A stretch of DNA of 44,341 nucleotides from Hassallia byssoidea VB512170 (GTDB taxonomy: Bacteria > Cyanobacteriota > Cyanobacteriia > Cyanobacteriales > Nostocaceae), in the NCBI RefSeq assembly GCF_000817785.2, contig NZ_JTCM02000053.1:1-44341 (forward strand). Direction: 5' to 3'. The stretch's first letter is position 1. The number at the start of each line of letters is the position of its first letter. The position numbers and the translations under genes are program-made. Under the pieces are notes generated by a model. The model searched no databases, was not told where the DNA came from, and saw only the letters and a program-made list of their open reading frames with translations. Shown piece by piece: positions 1 to 7,580 of this stretch.

Positions 1-87
1 CGCCAGATGCTTCAACGCGGGAAACCCGACGGCAGTCGCTCATGGGGGTAACGAACATGACCGCGCTGCCTCCGCAACGCACTGGCT

Positions 88-135
88 CCCCTTGTCCCCT
101 TGTCCCCTTGTCCCCTTGTCCCCTTGTCCCCTTGT
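88..135. repeat. Octameric tandem repeat (CCCCTTGT)x6
   Basis: Six perfect head-to-tail copies of CCCCTTGT, followed by degenerate C-rich copies to about 155. Positions 1-87 look like a GC-rich dispersed palindromic repeat of the kind common between Nostocales genes. No gene is supported from 1 to 261; the frames open here are repeat-derived. Confidence 0.9.
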
Positions 136-261
136 CTCCCTGCCCCCCTGCCCCATTCCCTAGCCATTTTTCTAGGATGCATTCTCCCCATTTTTCCGAT
201 GTAACCTGTGAAAGCAAAACGGCAAGATATGAACATCACGAACGTTTAAAGGAGAAACTTT

Positions 262-1167
262 ATGTCTTCATTACTGGCTCTGTCCAACAATTTAGCCGAT
301 ATTGTAGAGCAGGTTGGGAGTGCTGTTGTTGCTGTCAACGCTGGCGGACGCATTTCTCCTAGCGGTATTCACTGGCGAGATGGTATCATCGTTACCTCTG
401 ACGAGTCGCTGCAACGCTATGAAGAAATTACTGTCACGACTACAGATAATCGCACAGTTGCAGCTAAAGTCTTAGGTCATGACTCCAGCACCGATGTAGC
501 TGTCTTGCAGCTACAAAACAAAGAAATCCCAGTGGCGAAAATTGGCGACGCTACCACGCTCAAAGTTGGTCATTTAGTACTTGGGTTAGCAAGAAGCAGT
601 GAGGGTGACTTAAAAGCGGCTATGGGTGCAGTGAGTGTTGTTAGTGGTGCTTGGCGAAGCATGAGCGGTGGTAATATTGACTCGTTCATCCGTCCAGACA
701 TCACTTTTTATCCTGGCTTTGCAGGTGGACCACTCGTAGATGCTGCTGGTTTCGTGGTAGGAATGAATACTTCCGGGCGACGCGGTACTGCTTTGACTAT
801 CCCCGCTTCTACAGTAAATCGTGTGGTTGACCAATTAATTGCCAAAGGACGCATTCCACGGGGCTATTTGGGTTTGGGGATGCAACCTGTACGTTTGCCT
901 GCAAATCTGAAAAGCGCCTTAAATTTAACTTCTGCTGGTGGGGTGATTGTCGTCAATGTTGAGACAAACGGACCTGCTGACAAAGCTGGTGTGTTGCTTG
1001 GGGATGTGTTGGTAGCCTTTGATGGTAATTCTGTTAGCGATACCGGTGATGTGCTGGCATTGCTTAATAATAGCGATCGCGTTGGTAAAACGGTTTCTCT
1101 GCAAATTCTACGCGGTGGAGTTTTGCTAGAGAAAGCGATCGCGATCGGCGAAAAACCAATTCAGTAA
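262..1167 (+). CDS. HtrA/DegP-like pseudoprotease with PDZ domain
   Basis: A 301-residue protein with a trypsin-like S1C fold (about 10-195) and a C-terminal PDZ domain (about 205-295, GYLGLG ... GVLLGDVLVAFDG). The catalytic Ser segment reads PGFAGGPL, so the nucleophile is Ala154, and the usual TNAHV reads VTSDES, so the His position is Glu48. Only the Asp (TDVAVL, D78) remains. It should therefore fold like an HtrA and bind peptides through the PDZ, but not cleave (inference). There is no signal peptide or membrane segment, so a cytoplasmic location is likely. AAAGGAG (248-254) fixes the start. The gene lies 34 bp upstream of an intact HtrA-like paralogue and a LuxR-type regulator, which suggests one operon in which the dead copy partners or regulates the live one. 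Family assignment is firm; the function is open. Confidence 0.9.
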   Translation: MSSLLALSNNLADIVEQVGSAVVAVNAGGRISPSGIHWRDGIIVTSDESLQRYEEITVTTTDNRTVAAKVLGHDSSTDVAVLQLQNKEIPVAKIGDATTLKVGHLVLGLARSSEGDLKAAMGAVSVVSGAWRSMSGGNIDSFIRPDITFYPGFAGGPLVDAAGFVVGMNTSGRRGTALTIPASTVNRVVDQLIAKGRIPRGYLGLGMQPVRLPANLKSALNLTSAGGVIVVNVETNGPADKAGVLLGDVLVAFDGNSVSDTGDVLALLNNSDRVGKTVSLQILRGGVLLEKAIAIGEKPIQ

Positions 1168-1201
1168 CAATTCCCACTTCAAAAATCACAACTTCCCCAA
1201 T

Positions 1202-2026
1202 ATGACTATCACAGCAATAACTGATGAATTAGCACTCCTAGCTGCTAAACTACGTAATATTACCGTCAAAGTGCGTAGCGGTTCTTTAGGAAGCGGTTCC
1301 GGTGTAATCTGGCAAAAAGACGGTTTAATCATCACTAACGCCCATGTCGCTACCAGCAACAAAACAACTGTCGAATTGTCAGATGGACGCACATTTGATG
1401 CCGTCCGGACACACTTCGATCCACAGCAAGATTTAGCAGCTTTGAAAATTGCCGCTACTGACTTAAATACCGCAACCATCGGCGATGCAGATGCGCTGCG
1501 TGTGGGTGAATTAGTCTTAGCAGTGGGTAATCCATTTGGTGACAGTGGTGCAGTCACAACCGGCATTATCCACACAAACGATCGGCGTTTGGTAATGGCA
1601 GATATTCAACTGTATCCTGGCAATTCTGGCGGTCCGCTTGCCGATTGTCTCGGTCGCGTTGTCGGAATTAATACCATGATTGCCAATGGGTTGGCTGTGG
1701 CAATATCAAGCTCAACTGTAAAGCGTTTTCTGAATGGAAATCGGCTTCATCTGGGGGTGACTTTACAACCTGTACTGGTAAAACGCAGCTTGGGCTTATT
1801 AATTTTGTCAGTGCATTCTCAAAGTGTTGCTGAAGCTGCTGGTTTGCAAGTTGGTGATGTGCTGATTGGGGTGTCGGGGCGATCGCTCTCTCAACCGAAT
1901 GATTTAAGCAACTATCTCAATCAAAGCGATAGCAAATCACTACCATTACAAGTTCTGCGTGGTGGACAACAATACATTTTTTATGCTGTGTTCCAAGATG
2001 GGAAAACTGCTGTGGAGGTGACATGA
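1202..2026 (+). CDS. HtrA-like S1C serine protease with PDZ domain (cytoplasmic)
   Basis: A 274-residue trypsin-like protease with a complete triad: His48 (TNAHV), Asp77 (QQDLAAL) and Ser142 (PGNSGGPL). A PDZ domain follows (about 180-265; AAGLQVGDVLIGVSG). Unlike the HhoA, HhoB and HtrA proteins of cyanobacteria it has no export signal, starts almost directly at the protease domain and is short. It follows a catalytically dead paralogue (gap 34 bp) and overlaps the next gene by 4 bp (ATGA), so the three are probably co-transcribed and the protease and regulator translationally coupled. There is no strong Shine-Dalgarno at this ATG. A likely role is regulated intracellular proteolysis or protein quality control; the substrate is unknown. 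Confidence 0.9.
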   Translation: MTITAITDELALLAAKLRNITVKVRSGSLGSGSGVIWQKDGLIITNAHVATSNKTTVELSDGRTFDAVRTHFDPQQDLAALKIAATDLNTATIGDADALRVGELVLAVGNPFGDSGAVTTGIIHTNDRRLVMADIQLYPGNSGGPLADCLGRVVGINTMIANGLAVAISSSTVKRFLNGNRLHLGVTLQPVLVKRSLGLLILSVHSQSVAEAAGLQVGDVLIGVSGRSLSQPNDLSNYLNQSDSKSLPLQVLRGGQQYIFYAVFQDGKTAVEVT

Positions 2027-2661
2027 TTCGGGTGATGGTAGTTGCAGCTTCCCCCGTAGTGAGGGCAGGTTTGTCAGCTGTGCTGACAAGCAATCCTCAA
2101 CTGACGGTAGTAGGTAGTGTATCTGACTTAGATGCACTTTTGGGGGAAGTGCAATTACAACCACAGGTGGTGCTGTTAGATTTGAGCGGTAATTTTCAAC
2201 AATCAGTATGGGAAAAATTGCTTTCGATGCAAGAAAAGCAATACTCATCACCAATTATGATTATTGCTGACGTTGACAGCATCAACTTAGAAGTAGCGCT
2301 GCGTTCTGGTGTACGGGGCATTTTACCAGATACCAGCACCGAGTCAGAGATTATCGCGGCTGTCGAGGCGATCGCTTTTGGTTTAATTGTCTTACACCCG
2401 GATGCGGTTGAGTTGCTTCCTCTCAAAGAGTCGATGCGAGAAAAAGTGACGCTTACACCCATGCAAACATTGACACCAAGAGAGATAGAGGTTTTAGAAA
2501 TGCTTGGTTCTGGGTTAGGAAATAAAGCGATCGCCAAGCGTTTGCATATCTCCGATCACACCGTTAAGTTTCATGTCTCATCCATATTTGGCAAGCTAGG
2601 GGTTTCGTCTCGCACTGAGGCTGTAACTGTTGGTGTCCGACTGGGTTTGATTATGCTTTAG
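2023..2661 (+). CDS. LuxR/NarL-family regulator with degenerate receiver domain
   Basis: A 212-residue protein with an N-terminal receiver-like domain (1-120) and a C-terminal LuxR-type helix-turn-helix (about 147-207; LTPREIEVLEML ... IAKRLHISDHTVKFH). The phospho-acceptor Asp53 (VVLLDLSG) is present. The paired acidic residues that normally hold Mg near residue 8 are Ala-Ala-Ser, and the conserved Lys near residue 103 (usually GYLLKD) is replaced in GILPDTS. Phosphotransfer signalling is therefore doubtful, and the receiver may respond to a partner protein instead (inference). It overlaps the HtrA-like protease gene by 4 bp. No histidine kinase is adjacent. DNA binding by the HTH is well supported; its targets, possibly including its own operon, cannot be told from sequence. 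Confidence 0.9.
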   Translation: MIRVMVVAASPVVRAGLSAVLTSNPQLTVVGSVSDLDALLGEVQLQPQVVLLDLSGNFQQSVWEKLLSMQEKQYSSPIMIIADVDSINLEVALRSGVRGILPDTSTESEIIAAVEAIAFGLIVLHPDAVELLPLKESMREKVTLTPMQTLTPREIEVLEMLGSGLGNKAIAKRLHISDHTVKFHVSSIFGKLGVSSRTEAVTVGVRLGLIML

Positions 2662-2726
2662 TCTCTGGCAGATTTGCCCTTCCTGCCGGGAGTTGCACGC
2701 AAACAAATTCCCCTAGCTTCACCACT

Positions 2727-2984
2727 TCTTAAAAACGACGAAGGACAGACACACAACTTCTTTATCAATAATTCGTTTCTTCACAAATATTAGTTTGTTT
2801 ACCTTGTTTATCTTTATGTATTTGCAAGTAAAACTACTGTTTTGGATTTTTTAACTGGTTAAAGTAATTACAAAATTTATCCTTGAATGGATAAATCTAA
2901 ATTCAGTGAATGCATCCTGTTAGTTTGTAGTTAGTAAATCACATAATTGGCTCAAGACACGGAAAACGACAGGAGCCAAACATC
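2727..2984 (+). promoter_or_regulatory. Leader/promoter of first PEP-CTERM gene, duplicated at 4216-4475
   Basis: The 323-bp gap after the regulator is AT-rich. From about 2727 it aligns with the region before the second PEP-CTERM gene. The block nearest the start (2940-2976, beginning CACATAATTGGCTCAAGACA) matches 4431-4467 at 36 of 37 positions, much better than the rest of the leader, which suggests a constrained regulatory or 5'-UTR element. AGGAG at 2971-2975 is the Shine-Dalgarno for the gene at 2985. Confidence 0.7.
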
Positions 2985-3752
2985 ATGTTTATCAAAAAAT
3001 TTGCTTCAATTGCTGCTTTATCTCTAACTGCGATCGCTTCCATCTCTTATGCCGGCTCGGCTCACGCTCTCGGATTTAGCTACAGTGCTGGTGCTTACCG
3101 TGATAGTGCAGTTACAACTGAAGGTGCTTTTGCTAAGGATGTAAACGACAAAGATTATACAACATATGATTTCAACGATGGTAAAGTACCTGGCAGCAAT
3201 AATGTAAAATACTCTTTTTCTAACGGTAGTTACTCTACTACGGCTTATTCTGGGCAAACTGGTATTTACTCAGATATGTGGGCACCTTCTGGTGCCAAGG
3301 CAGAAGTAAACACATCAAATTATTTAGCAGTTTTCCAGGGTAACAGTGTCATCATCGAAAACGCGAAAAATCAGGTTTTCAACTACTTTGCTTTTGATGC
3401 CGGAGCTTTGAGCGTAGGTAATACTTTACAATTCTTCAAAGGGACAAACCTCGTTAAAGGATTGACTTATGATATGATGAACGCGCTCGCACCTGTTTCA
3501 GCCTCGCAGCATGGTGGTCAAATGAATGGTGTCTTCGAGTTTTTCTCCGAAGGTATGAATGATAACTTTGATAAAATTGTGATTTCTCAGACCGCTGGCG
3601 GTGGCTTTGAATCTGACAACCACACATTCCGTACTGGTTCAGGCAAGTACTCTGCTAAAGTACCTGAGCCTGGTGTAGCTTTAGGATTGCTAGCTGTTTC
3701 TGGTGTCTTCCTTCGCAAGCGCAAAAATCAGAAGTCTCTCAACTTGGGATAA
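2985..3752 (+). CDS. PEP-CTERM sorting domain surface protein (copy 1)
   Basis: A 255-residue exported protein. The signal peptide (residues 1-28) ends in SAHA. A beta-rich secreted region follows, then a C-terminal PEP-CTERM tripartite tail: VPEPG, a hydrophobic helix and RKRKNQ. Such tails are processed by an exosortase on the way to the cell surface; none is encoded here. Just before the tail, the GGGFESDNHTFRT segment is shared with the paralogue at 4476. The coding start, signal peptide and last ~30 residues are nearly the same in both, while the middles differ, as in a diverging tandem duplication. A hairpin with a T-run follows at 3839. Probably an extracellular matrix or surface protein; the exact role is unknown. 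Confidence 0.9.
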   Translation: MFIKKFASIAALSLTAIASISYAGSAHALGFSYSAGAYRDSAVTTEGAFAKDVNDKDYTTYDFNDGKVPGSNNVKYSFSNGSYSTTAYSGQTGIYSDMWAPSGAKAEVNTSNYLAVFQGNSVIIENAKNQVFNYFAFDAGALSVGNTLQFFKGTNLVKGLTYDMMNALAPVSASQHGGQMNGVFEFFSEGMNDNFDKIVISQTAGGGFESDNHTFRTGSGKYSAKVPEPGVALGLLAVSGVFLRKRKNQKSLNLG

Positions 3753-3838
3753 ACTCGGTTAATCACAACTTTGTAGAGGTGCGTTTGTCCCCTCTACCGT
3801 ATTTTTACATACAACAAATAATCAAATAGTAACATCAA

Positions 3839-3870
3839 AGGCAGACATATGAGTCTGCCTATTTTTATTT
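3839..3870 (+). terminator. Rho-independent terminator after PEP-CTERM copy 1
   Basis: Perfect 8-bp stem AGGCAGAC/GTCTGCCT (3839-3846, 3853-3860) with a 6-nt loop, followed by ATTTTTATTT. The same stem sequence terminates the second copy at 5371, so the terminator was duplicated with the gene. Confidence 0.85.
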
Positions 3871-3885
3871 GTTGATTACTAATAC

Positions 3886-4048
3886 AACGTGAATTCGACG
3901 GATCGTATGTCCATAATGTTCGCCTAATTAGCACAAATCAAACATACCTCTCCCTAGTTTTACGTAGTAAAACCGTCCCTCTCCGAATCGGAGAGGGACA
4001 GACTTGAACTTTAGTTCAAGGCAGGGAGAGGTTCGTCGAACTCACGTT
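3886..4048. mobile_element. 163-bp MITE-like element with TIRs and AATAC target duplication
   Basis: Terminal inverted repeats of 15 bp, AACGTGAATTCGACG (3886-3900) and CGTCGAACTCACGTT (4034-4048), pair with one mismatch. The direct repeat AATAC flanks both ends (3881-3885, 4049-4053), as expected for a 5-bp target-site duplication. The interior can fold as a cloverleaf: outer stem 3946-3955/4023-4032 (ACCTCTCCCT/AGGGAGAGGT) enclosing hairpins at 3957-3973, 3975-3999 (12-bp stem) and 4003-4020. It has no coding capacity of its own, so it would need a transposase elsewhere. The remaining gap (4054-4215) shows no gene; the frames open there lack support. Confidence 0.7.
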
Positions 4049-4215
4049 AATACAATATGCCATCAGCGGGAAATCATCGAACTGTTATTTACGGCTCGTG
4101 TCATTGTAAAAAAGCGATGCCAAGTACGGCAGGTGCGGGAGCGATCGCCTTATTCACCCTCGTTACATTTTTTAGAGACACCCTATACAGAGAAAACATT
4201 CTCTCTACTTCATCG

Positions 4216-4475
4216 CTCCTTAAAAATAACACTCTTTCAAGTACACAACTTCTTTATTAATATCTGTTTCTTCACAAATATTAGTACCTTTAACTTGTTT
4301 ATCTTCACGACTTTCTAAATATAATTACTACTTTTTGTTGAAATGTTAGTTAAATAAATTACAAATTATGTCTGCTCAAGGAAAAATATTATTTCAGTAA
4401 ATCCATCCTGTTAATTTGTAACGAATCAGTCACATAATTGGCTCAAGACACGGAAAACGACACGAGCTTACAATC
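4216..4475 (+). promoter_or_regulatory. Leader/promoter of second PEP-CTERM gene (duplicate of 2727-2984)
   Basis: It carries the same blocks as the first leader: TACACAACTTCTTTAT, TTTCTTCACAAATATTAGT, CATCCTGTTA and the 37-nt block at 4431-4467. The single mismatch in that block turns AGGAG into ACGAG, which weakens the Shine-Dalgarno in front of the ATG at 4476. Confidence 0.65.
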
Positions 4476-5264
4476 ATGTTTATCAGGAAATTTGCTTCAA
4501 TTGCTGCTTTATCTTTAGGAGCGATCGCTTCCTTCTCCTACGCTGATGCTGCTCACGCTATGACCTTTACCATGAGCACAGGTACTACAGGTCCTAACGG
4601 AGAAACCAATCAAGGTGCGTATACCAAAGACAAAAACGCAATCACGATTGACTTCAACGATACCAAGAACGAAAAAGGCAAAACAGTACAAGGTAAAGCA
4701 CCAACTACTGGATTTGCTCAGTACTCATTTAGTAATGCAAATGGTCAGAAGCAAGTAGGAAGCAACTCTTGGGCACCAACTGGTCCAGATGGTGAGAAAA
4801 ACACTTCCAAGTATCTGCAAGTTATGGCTGGTAACTCAGTCACAATTACCCTAGAGAGTTTGGCAAAATCTTTCGGTTTAGACTGGGGTGCTGCTCACCC
4901 TGGTAATACTCTCTCTTTCTTCAATGGAAGCACCTTAATCAAAACCTTTATAACTGCGGACATAGGTAAGTTTGCTCTCTACTCCAAATTCCATCCCGGA
5001 CCCAAGGCAGATGGTGCGATAAAATTGGATGACGGAAAGTACTATCAAGGTAATGGTTACGTTGAGTTCTTTGCAGAGAACTCAAATGAATACTTCAACA
5101 AAATCGTGATTTCCCAACAAGCAAAATACGGTGGTGGATTTGAAAGCGATAACCACTCCTTCCGCACTGTACCTGAGCCTAGCCTTGCTTTAGGTATGCT
5201 GGCTATAGGTGGTGGTATGTTCCTCCGCAAACGCAAAAACCAAAAGTCTCTCAATTTGGGCTAA
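4476..5264 (+). CDS. PEP-CTERM sorting domain surface protein (copy 2)
   Basis: A 262-residue paralogue of the protein at 2985. The signal peptide (1-28, ending AAHA) differs at a few positions. The central region has the same order of motifs (SNSWAPTG, SKYLQVMAGNSV, GNTLSFF, EFFAENSNEYFNKIVIS), then GGGFESDNHSFRT and a PEP-CTERM tail: VPEPS, a hydrophobic helix and RKRKNQ. Because the motif order matches along the whole length, this is a full gene duplication rather than domain sharing. The middle is a little longer and richer in Lys, Asn and Gly. The ribosome-binding site is weaker than in copy 1, so the copies may be expressed at different levels (inference). The substrate or ligand is unknown. 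Confidence 0.9.
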   Translation: MFIRKFASIAALSLGAIASFSYADAAHAMTFTMSTGTTGPNGETNQGAYTKDKNAITIDFNDTKNEKGKTVQGKAPTTGFAQYSFSNANGQKQVGSNSWAPTGPDGEKNTSKYLQVMAGNSVTITLESLAKSFGLDWGAAHPGNTLSFFNGSTLIKTFITADIGKFALYSKFHPGPKADGAIKLDDGKYYQGNGYVEFFAENSNEYFNKIVISQQAKYGGGFESDNHSFRTVPEPSLALGMLAIGGGMFLRKRKNQKSLNLG

Positions 5265-5370
5265 GTTCCTTTTTTGTCACCACTTTGTTGGGGTGTCTTC
5301 ACCCCCTTCCCTACCCAGATTATGAAGGTTTGTATTTGCCCAGAAAGATAATAATCAAATGGAAACAAAA

Positions 5371-5401
5371 AAGGCAGACCATATAAGTCTGCCTTTTTTT
5401 A
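5371..5401. terminator. Bidirectional terminator between PEP-CTERM copy 2 and EF-G
   Basis: Stem AAGGCAGAC/GTCTGCCTT (5371-5379, 5387-5395) with T-runs on both strands (TTTTTTT on plus, TTTTTTGTTT on minus). It can end the PEP-CTERM gene and the converging EF-G gene, whose stop is at 5410. Confidence 0.85.
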
Positions 5402-5409
5402 TGTGTTGA

Positions 5410-7425
5410 TTATGACTTCACTGCTAAAGCTTGCCGATAGCAAGCAAACTCCATTGAGAAAGTTGCCATACCAGAGGTAAGCGATCGCAAGTCTGTTGAA
5501 TACCCAAACATCTTGGCTAATGGTACTTCAGCCCGAATCACTGTGTATGAAAGCATTGTTTCGGAACCCAATAGCAAACCCCGACGGGAGGATAAATCCC
5601 CCTGAACTCTTCCAAAAAACTCATTCGGAGTTTCCACTTCTACAAGCATAATTGGTTCTAAAATGCAAGGATTTGCTTTGATAAAAGCTTGTTCCAAAGC
5701 TTGATGCGCTGCTGACCGAAAAGCAATTTCACTTGAATCGATTGGGTGATATGAACCTCCTTCAAGAACGACTTTTACCCCAGTAACCGGATAGCCTTCT
5801 AGCTGTCCCGATTGCATCGCCTCTTGGAAACCTTTCTCACAAGCCAAGATGTACTCTTTGGGAATTGCACCCCCAACTACACGATTCTCAAATACAAACG
5901 GTTCGCTTGTCGGTGAAATCCACCCAGTAACGTGGGCAAATTGACCAGAACCACCTGTCTGTTTTTTGAGTCGGTAGTCGAAGGTAGCTTTTTGCAAGAT
6001 GGTTTCTCGATATGCTACCGCCGGTTTACTGACGTAAACTTCGGCATTATATTCTCGCTGGATGCGCTCAATGTAGATTTCTAGATGGAGTTCGCCCATC
6101 CCAGAAATCAGAGTAGCGCTAGATTCGGGGTCGTGAGTAACGCGGAAAGTGGGGTCTTCTTTTTGAAAGCGGTTGAGTGCTTTGGATAAGCGATCGCCCG
6201 ATTCCTGTTTTTTAGCCATAATCGATAGCGTAATCACTGGTTCCGGCACGAACATTCTTTCTAAAGATAGTAGTTTCCCTGAGCATAAGGTATCTCCGGA
6301 TGCACAATCTACACTCAACAGAGCAATAATATCCCCTGCCACAGCGACTTGCATCTCTTCTCGCTTGTTGGCGTGCATTCTTACTAGGCGATTGATTTGC
6401 ACTCGTTTCCCGGTACGCGAGTTGTATACAGTGTCACCCGGTTTCAGCGTTCCAGAGTAGATGCGGATGTATGTCAATTGCCCAAAGGATTCTACAGTTA
6501 GTTTGAATGCCAAAGCCACTAATGAATCATCAGGGTTAGGATAGATACTCACCGATTCTGCGGTTTTGACTAATTCCCTATCTATAGGTGATGGTAGATA
6601 AAGAGCGATCGCATCTAACAAGTTTTGCACACCCTTATTTTTGAATGCCGAACCCAGCAACACTGGAGTGAGTTCCAAGCTTAAAGTTGCTTTGCGGATA
6701 GTTTGCCAAATTAGTTCTTGAGAAACTTCCTCACCTTCTAGCAGCTGTTCGGTCATTGCTTCTGAAAACAGCGATAAAGCATCTAGCAGCTTTTCCCGTG
6801 CTTGTTGTGCTTCATCTACAAGCGCTGAGGGAATTGACTTTCTCACCCAATCTTCTCCGTTCTCACCTTGATAATAATGAGCCGTCATTTCCACAAGGTC
6901 AATCACCCCTTGAAAGTTATCTTCACTACCAATCGGATACTGTAGTAAGACAGCATTCAATTGCAACTTGTCTCGCATAGCTTGTACTACACGAAATGGG
7001 TCAGCACCAAGGCGATCCATCTTGTTGATGAATGCCAAACGCGGCACGCGATATCGCTTCATTTGCCGATCCACGGTGATGGATTGCGACTGCACACCCG
7101 CCACCGCACACAGCACCATTACAGAACCATCCAGCACCCGCAGAGAACGTTCTACTTCAATCGTGAAGTCTACGTGTCCTGGTGTGTCGATTAAGTTGAT
7201 TTGGGTATCATGCCATTGGCAAGTTGTCGCCGCTGAGGTGATGGTGATACCATGTTCTTTTTCTAAGTCCATGAAGTCCATTGTTGCGCCCTTTCCGCCT
7301 CCGCGCACTTCCTCAATTGCGTGGATTCTGCCCGTGTAGAAGAGAATTCGCTCTGATAACGTAGTTTTACCAGAATCAATGTGAGCAGATATACCAATAT
7401 TGCGGACGCGCGATCGGGGAATCAT
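5410..7425 (-). CDS. fusA: Elongation factor G paralogue (mitochondrial/spirochete EF-G1-like)
   Basis: A 671-residue translational GTPase with all G motifs: AHIDSGKT (14-21), GITITSAAT (G2), DTPGH (80-84), NKMD and GSA. Domains II, III ([20 protein letters not shown]), IV and V follow to the end. The wording of G1/G2 and the insert-free G domain resemble the mitochondrial EF-G1/spirochete EF-G group more than the str-operon EF-G. No rpsL, rpsG or tuf is nearby, so this is probably an extra copy used in a special step or condition. The ATG at 7425 is preferred because AAAGGAAG lies 9 nt upstream on the minus strand; the frame extends to 7464 without a better signal. It converges on the PEP-CTERM gene through a shared terminator. 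Confidence 0.9.
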   Translation of the reverse strand: MIPRSRVRNIGISAHIDSGKTTLSERILFYTGRIHAIEEVRGGGKGATMDFMDLEKEHGITITSAATTCQWHDTQINLIDTPGHVDFTIEVERSLRVLDGSVMVLCAVAGVQSQSITVDRQMKRYRVPRLAFINKMDRLGADPFRVVQAMRDKLQLNAVLLQYPIGSEDNFQGVIDLVEMTAHYYQGENGEDWVRKSIPSALVDEAQQAREKLLDALSLFSEAMTEQLLEGEEVSQELIWQTIRKATLSLELTPVLLGSAFKNKGVQNLLDAIALYLPSPIDRELVKTAESVSIYPNPDDSLVALAFKLTVESFGQLTYIRIYSGTLKPGDTVYNSRTGKRVQINRLVRMHANKREEMQVAVAGDIIALLSVDCASGDTLCSGKLLSLERMFVPEPVITLSIMAKKQESGDRLSKALNRFQKEDPTFRVTHDPESSATLISGMGELHLEIYIERIQREYNAEVYVSKPAVAYRETILQKATFDYRLKKQTGGSGQFAHVTGWISPTSEPFVFENRVVGGAIPKEYILACEKGFQEAMQSGQLEGYPVTGVKVVLEGGSYHPIDSSEIAFRSAAHQALEQAFIKANPCILEPIMLVEVETPNEFFGRVQGDLSSRRGLLLGSETMLSYTVIRAEVPLAKMFGYSTDLRSLTSGMATFSMEFACYRQALAVKS

Positions 7426-7513
7426 ATAGACTTCCTTTTGATGAGTGATATGACAATCAGTCACCGCATGAGGGGTAACTATATCTATAATACTACATTA
7501 TGTAATATAAAAA

Positions 7514-7564
7514 TCGTAGTGGGCACTAAAGTGCCCAAATGAAGCGATAAATCGCTTACTACGA
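7514..7564. repeat. Twin-hairpin dispersed repeat (TCGTAGT...ACTACGA)
   Basis: TCGTAGT (7514-7520), hairpin GGGCACT/AGTGCCC (7521-7536), spacer AAATG, hairpin AAGCGAT/ATCGCTT (7542-7557), ACTACGA (7558-7564). It lies between the divergent EF-G and udp genes. Relatives occur at 14014-14068, 20797-20819 and 40765-40787 with different but still self-complementary stems. Confidence 0.8.
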
Positions 7565-7580
7565 GCTATATAATTTACCT

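Noticed and set aside
42-362. Open frame overlapping the start of the HtrA-like gene
   Set aside because: It is driven by the octameric repeat (Pro/Leu/Cys-rich translation) and overlaps a gene with a clear Shine-Dalgarno.
4004-4318. Open frames between the PEP-CTERM genes
   Set aside because: They begin within the MITE-like element, lack motifs and ribosome-binding sites, and run into the duplicated leader.
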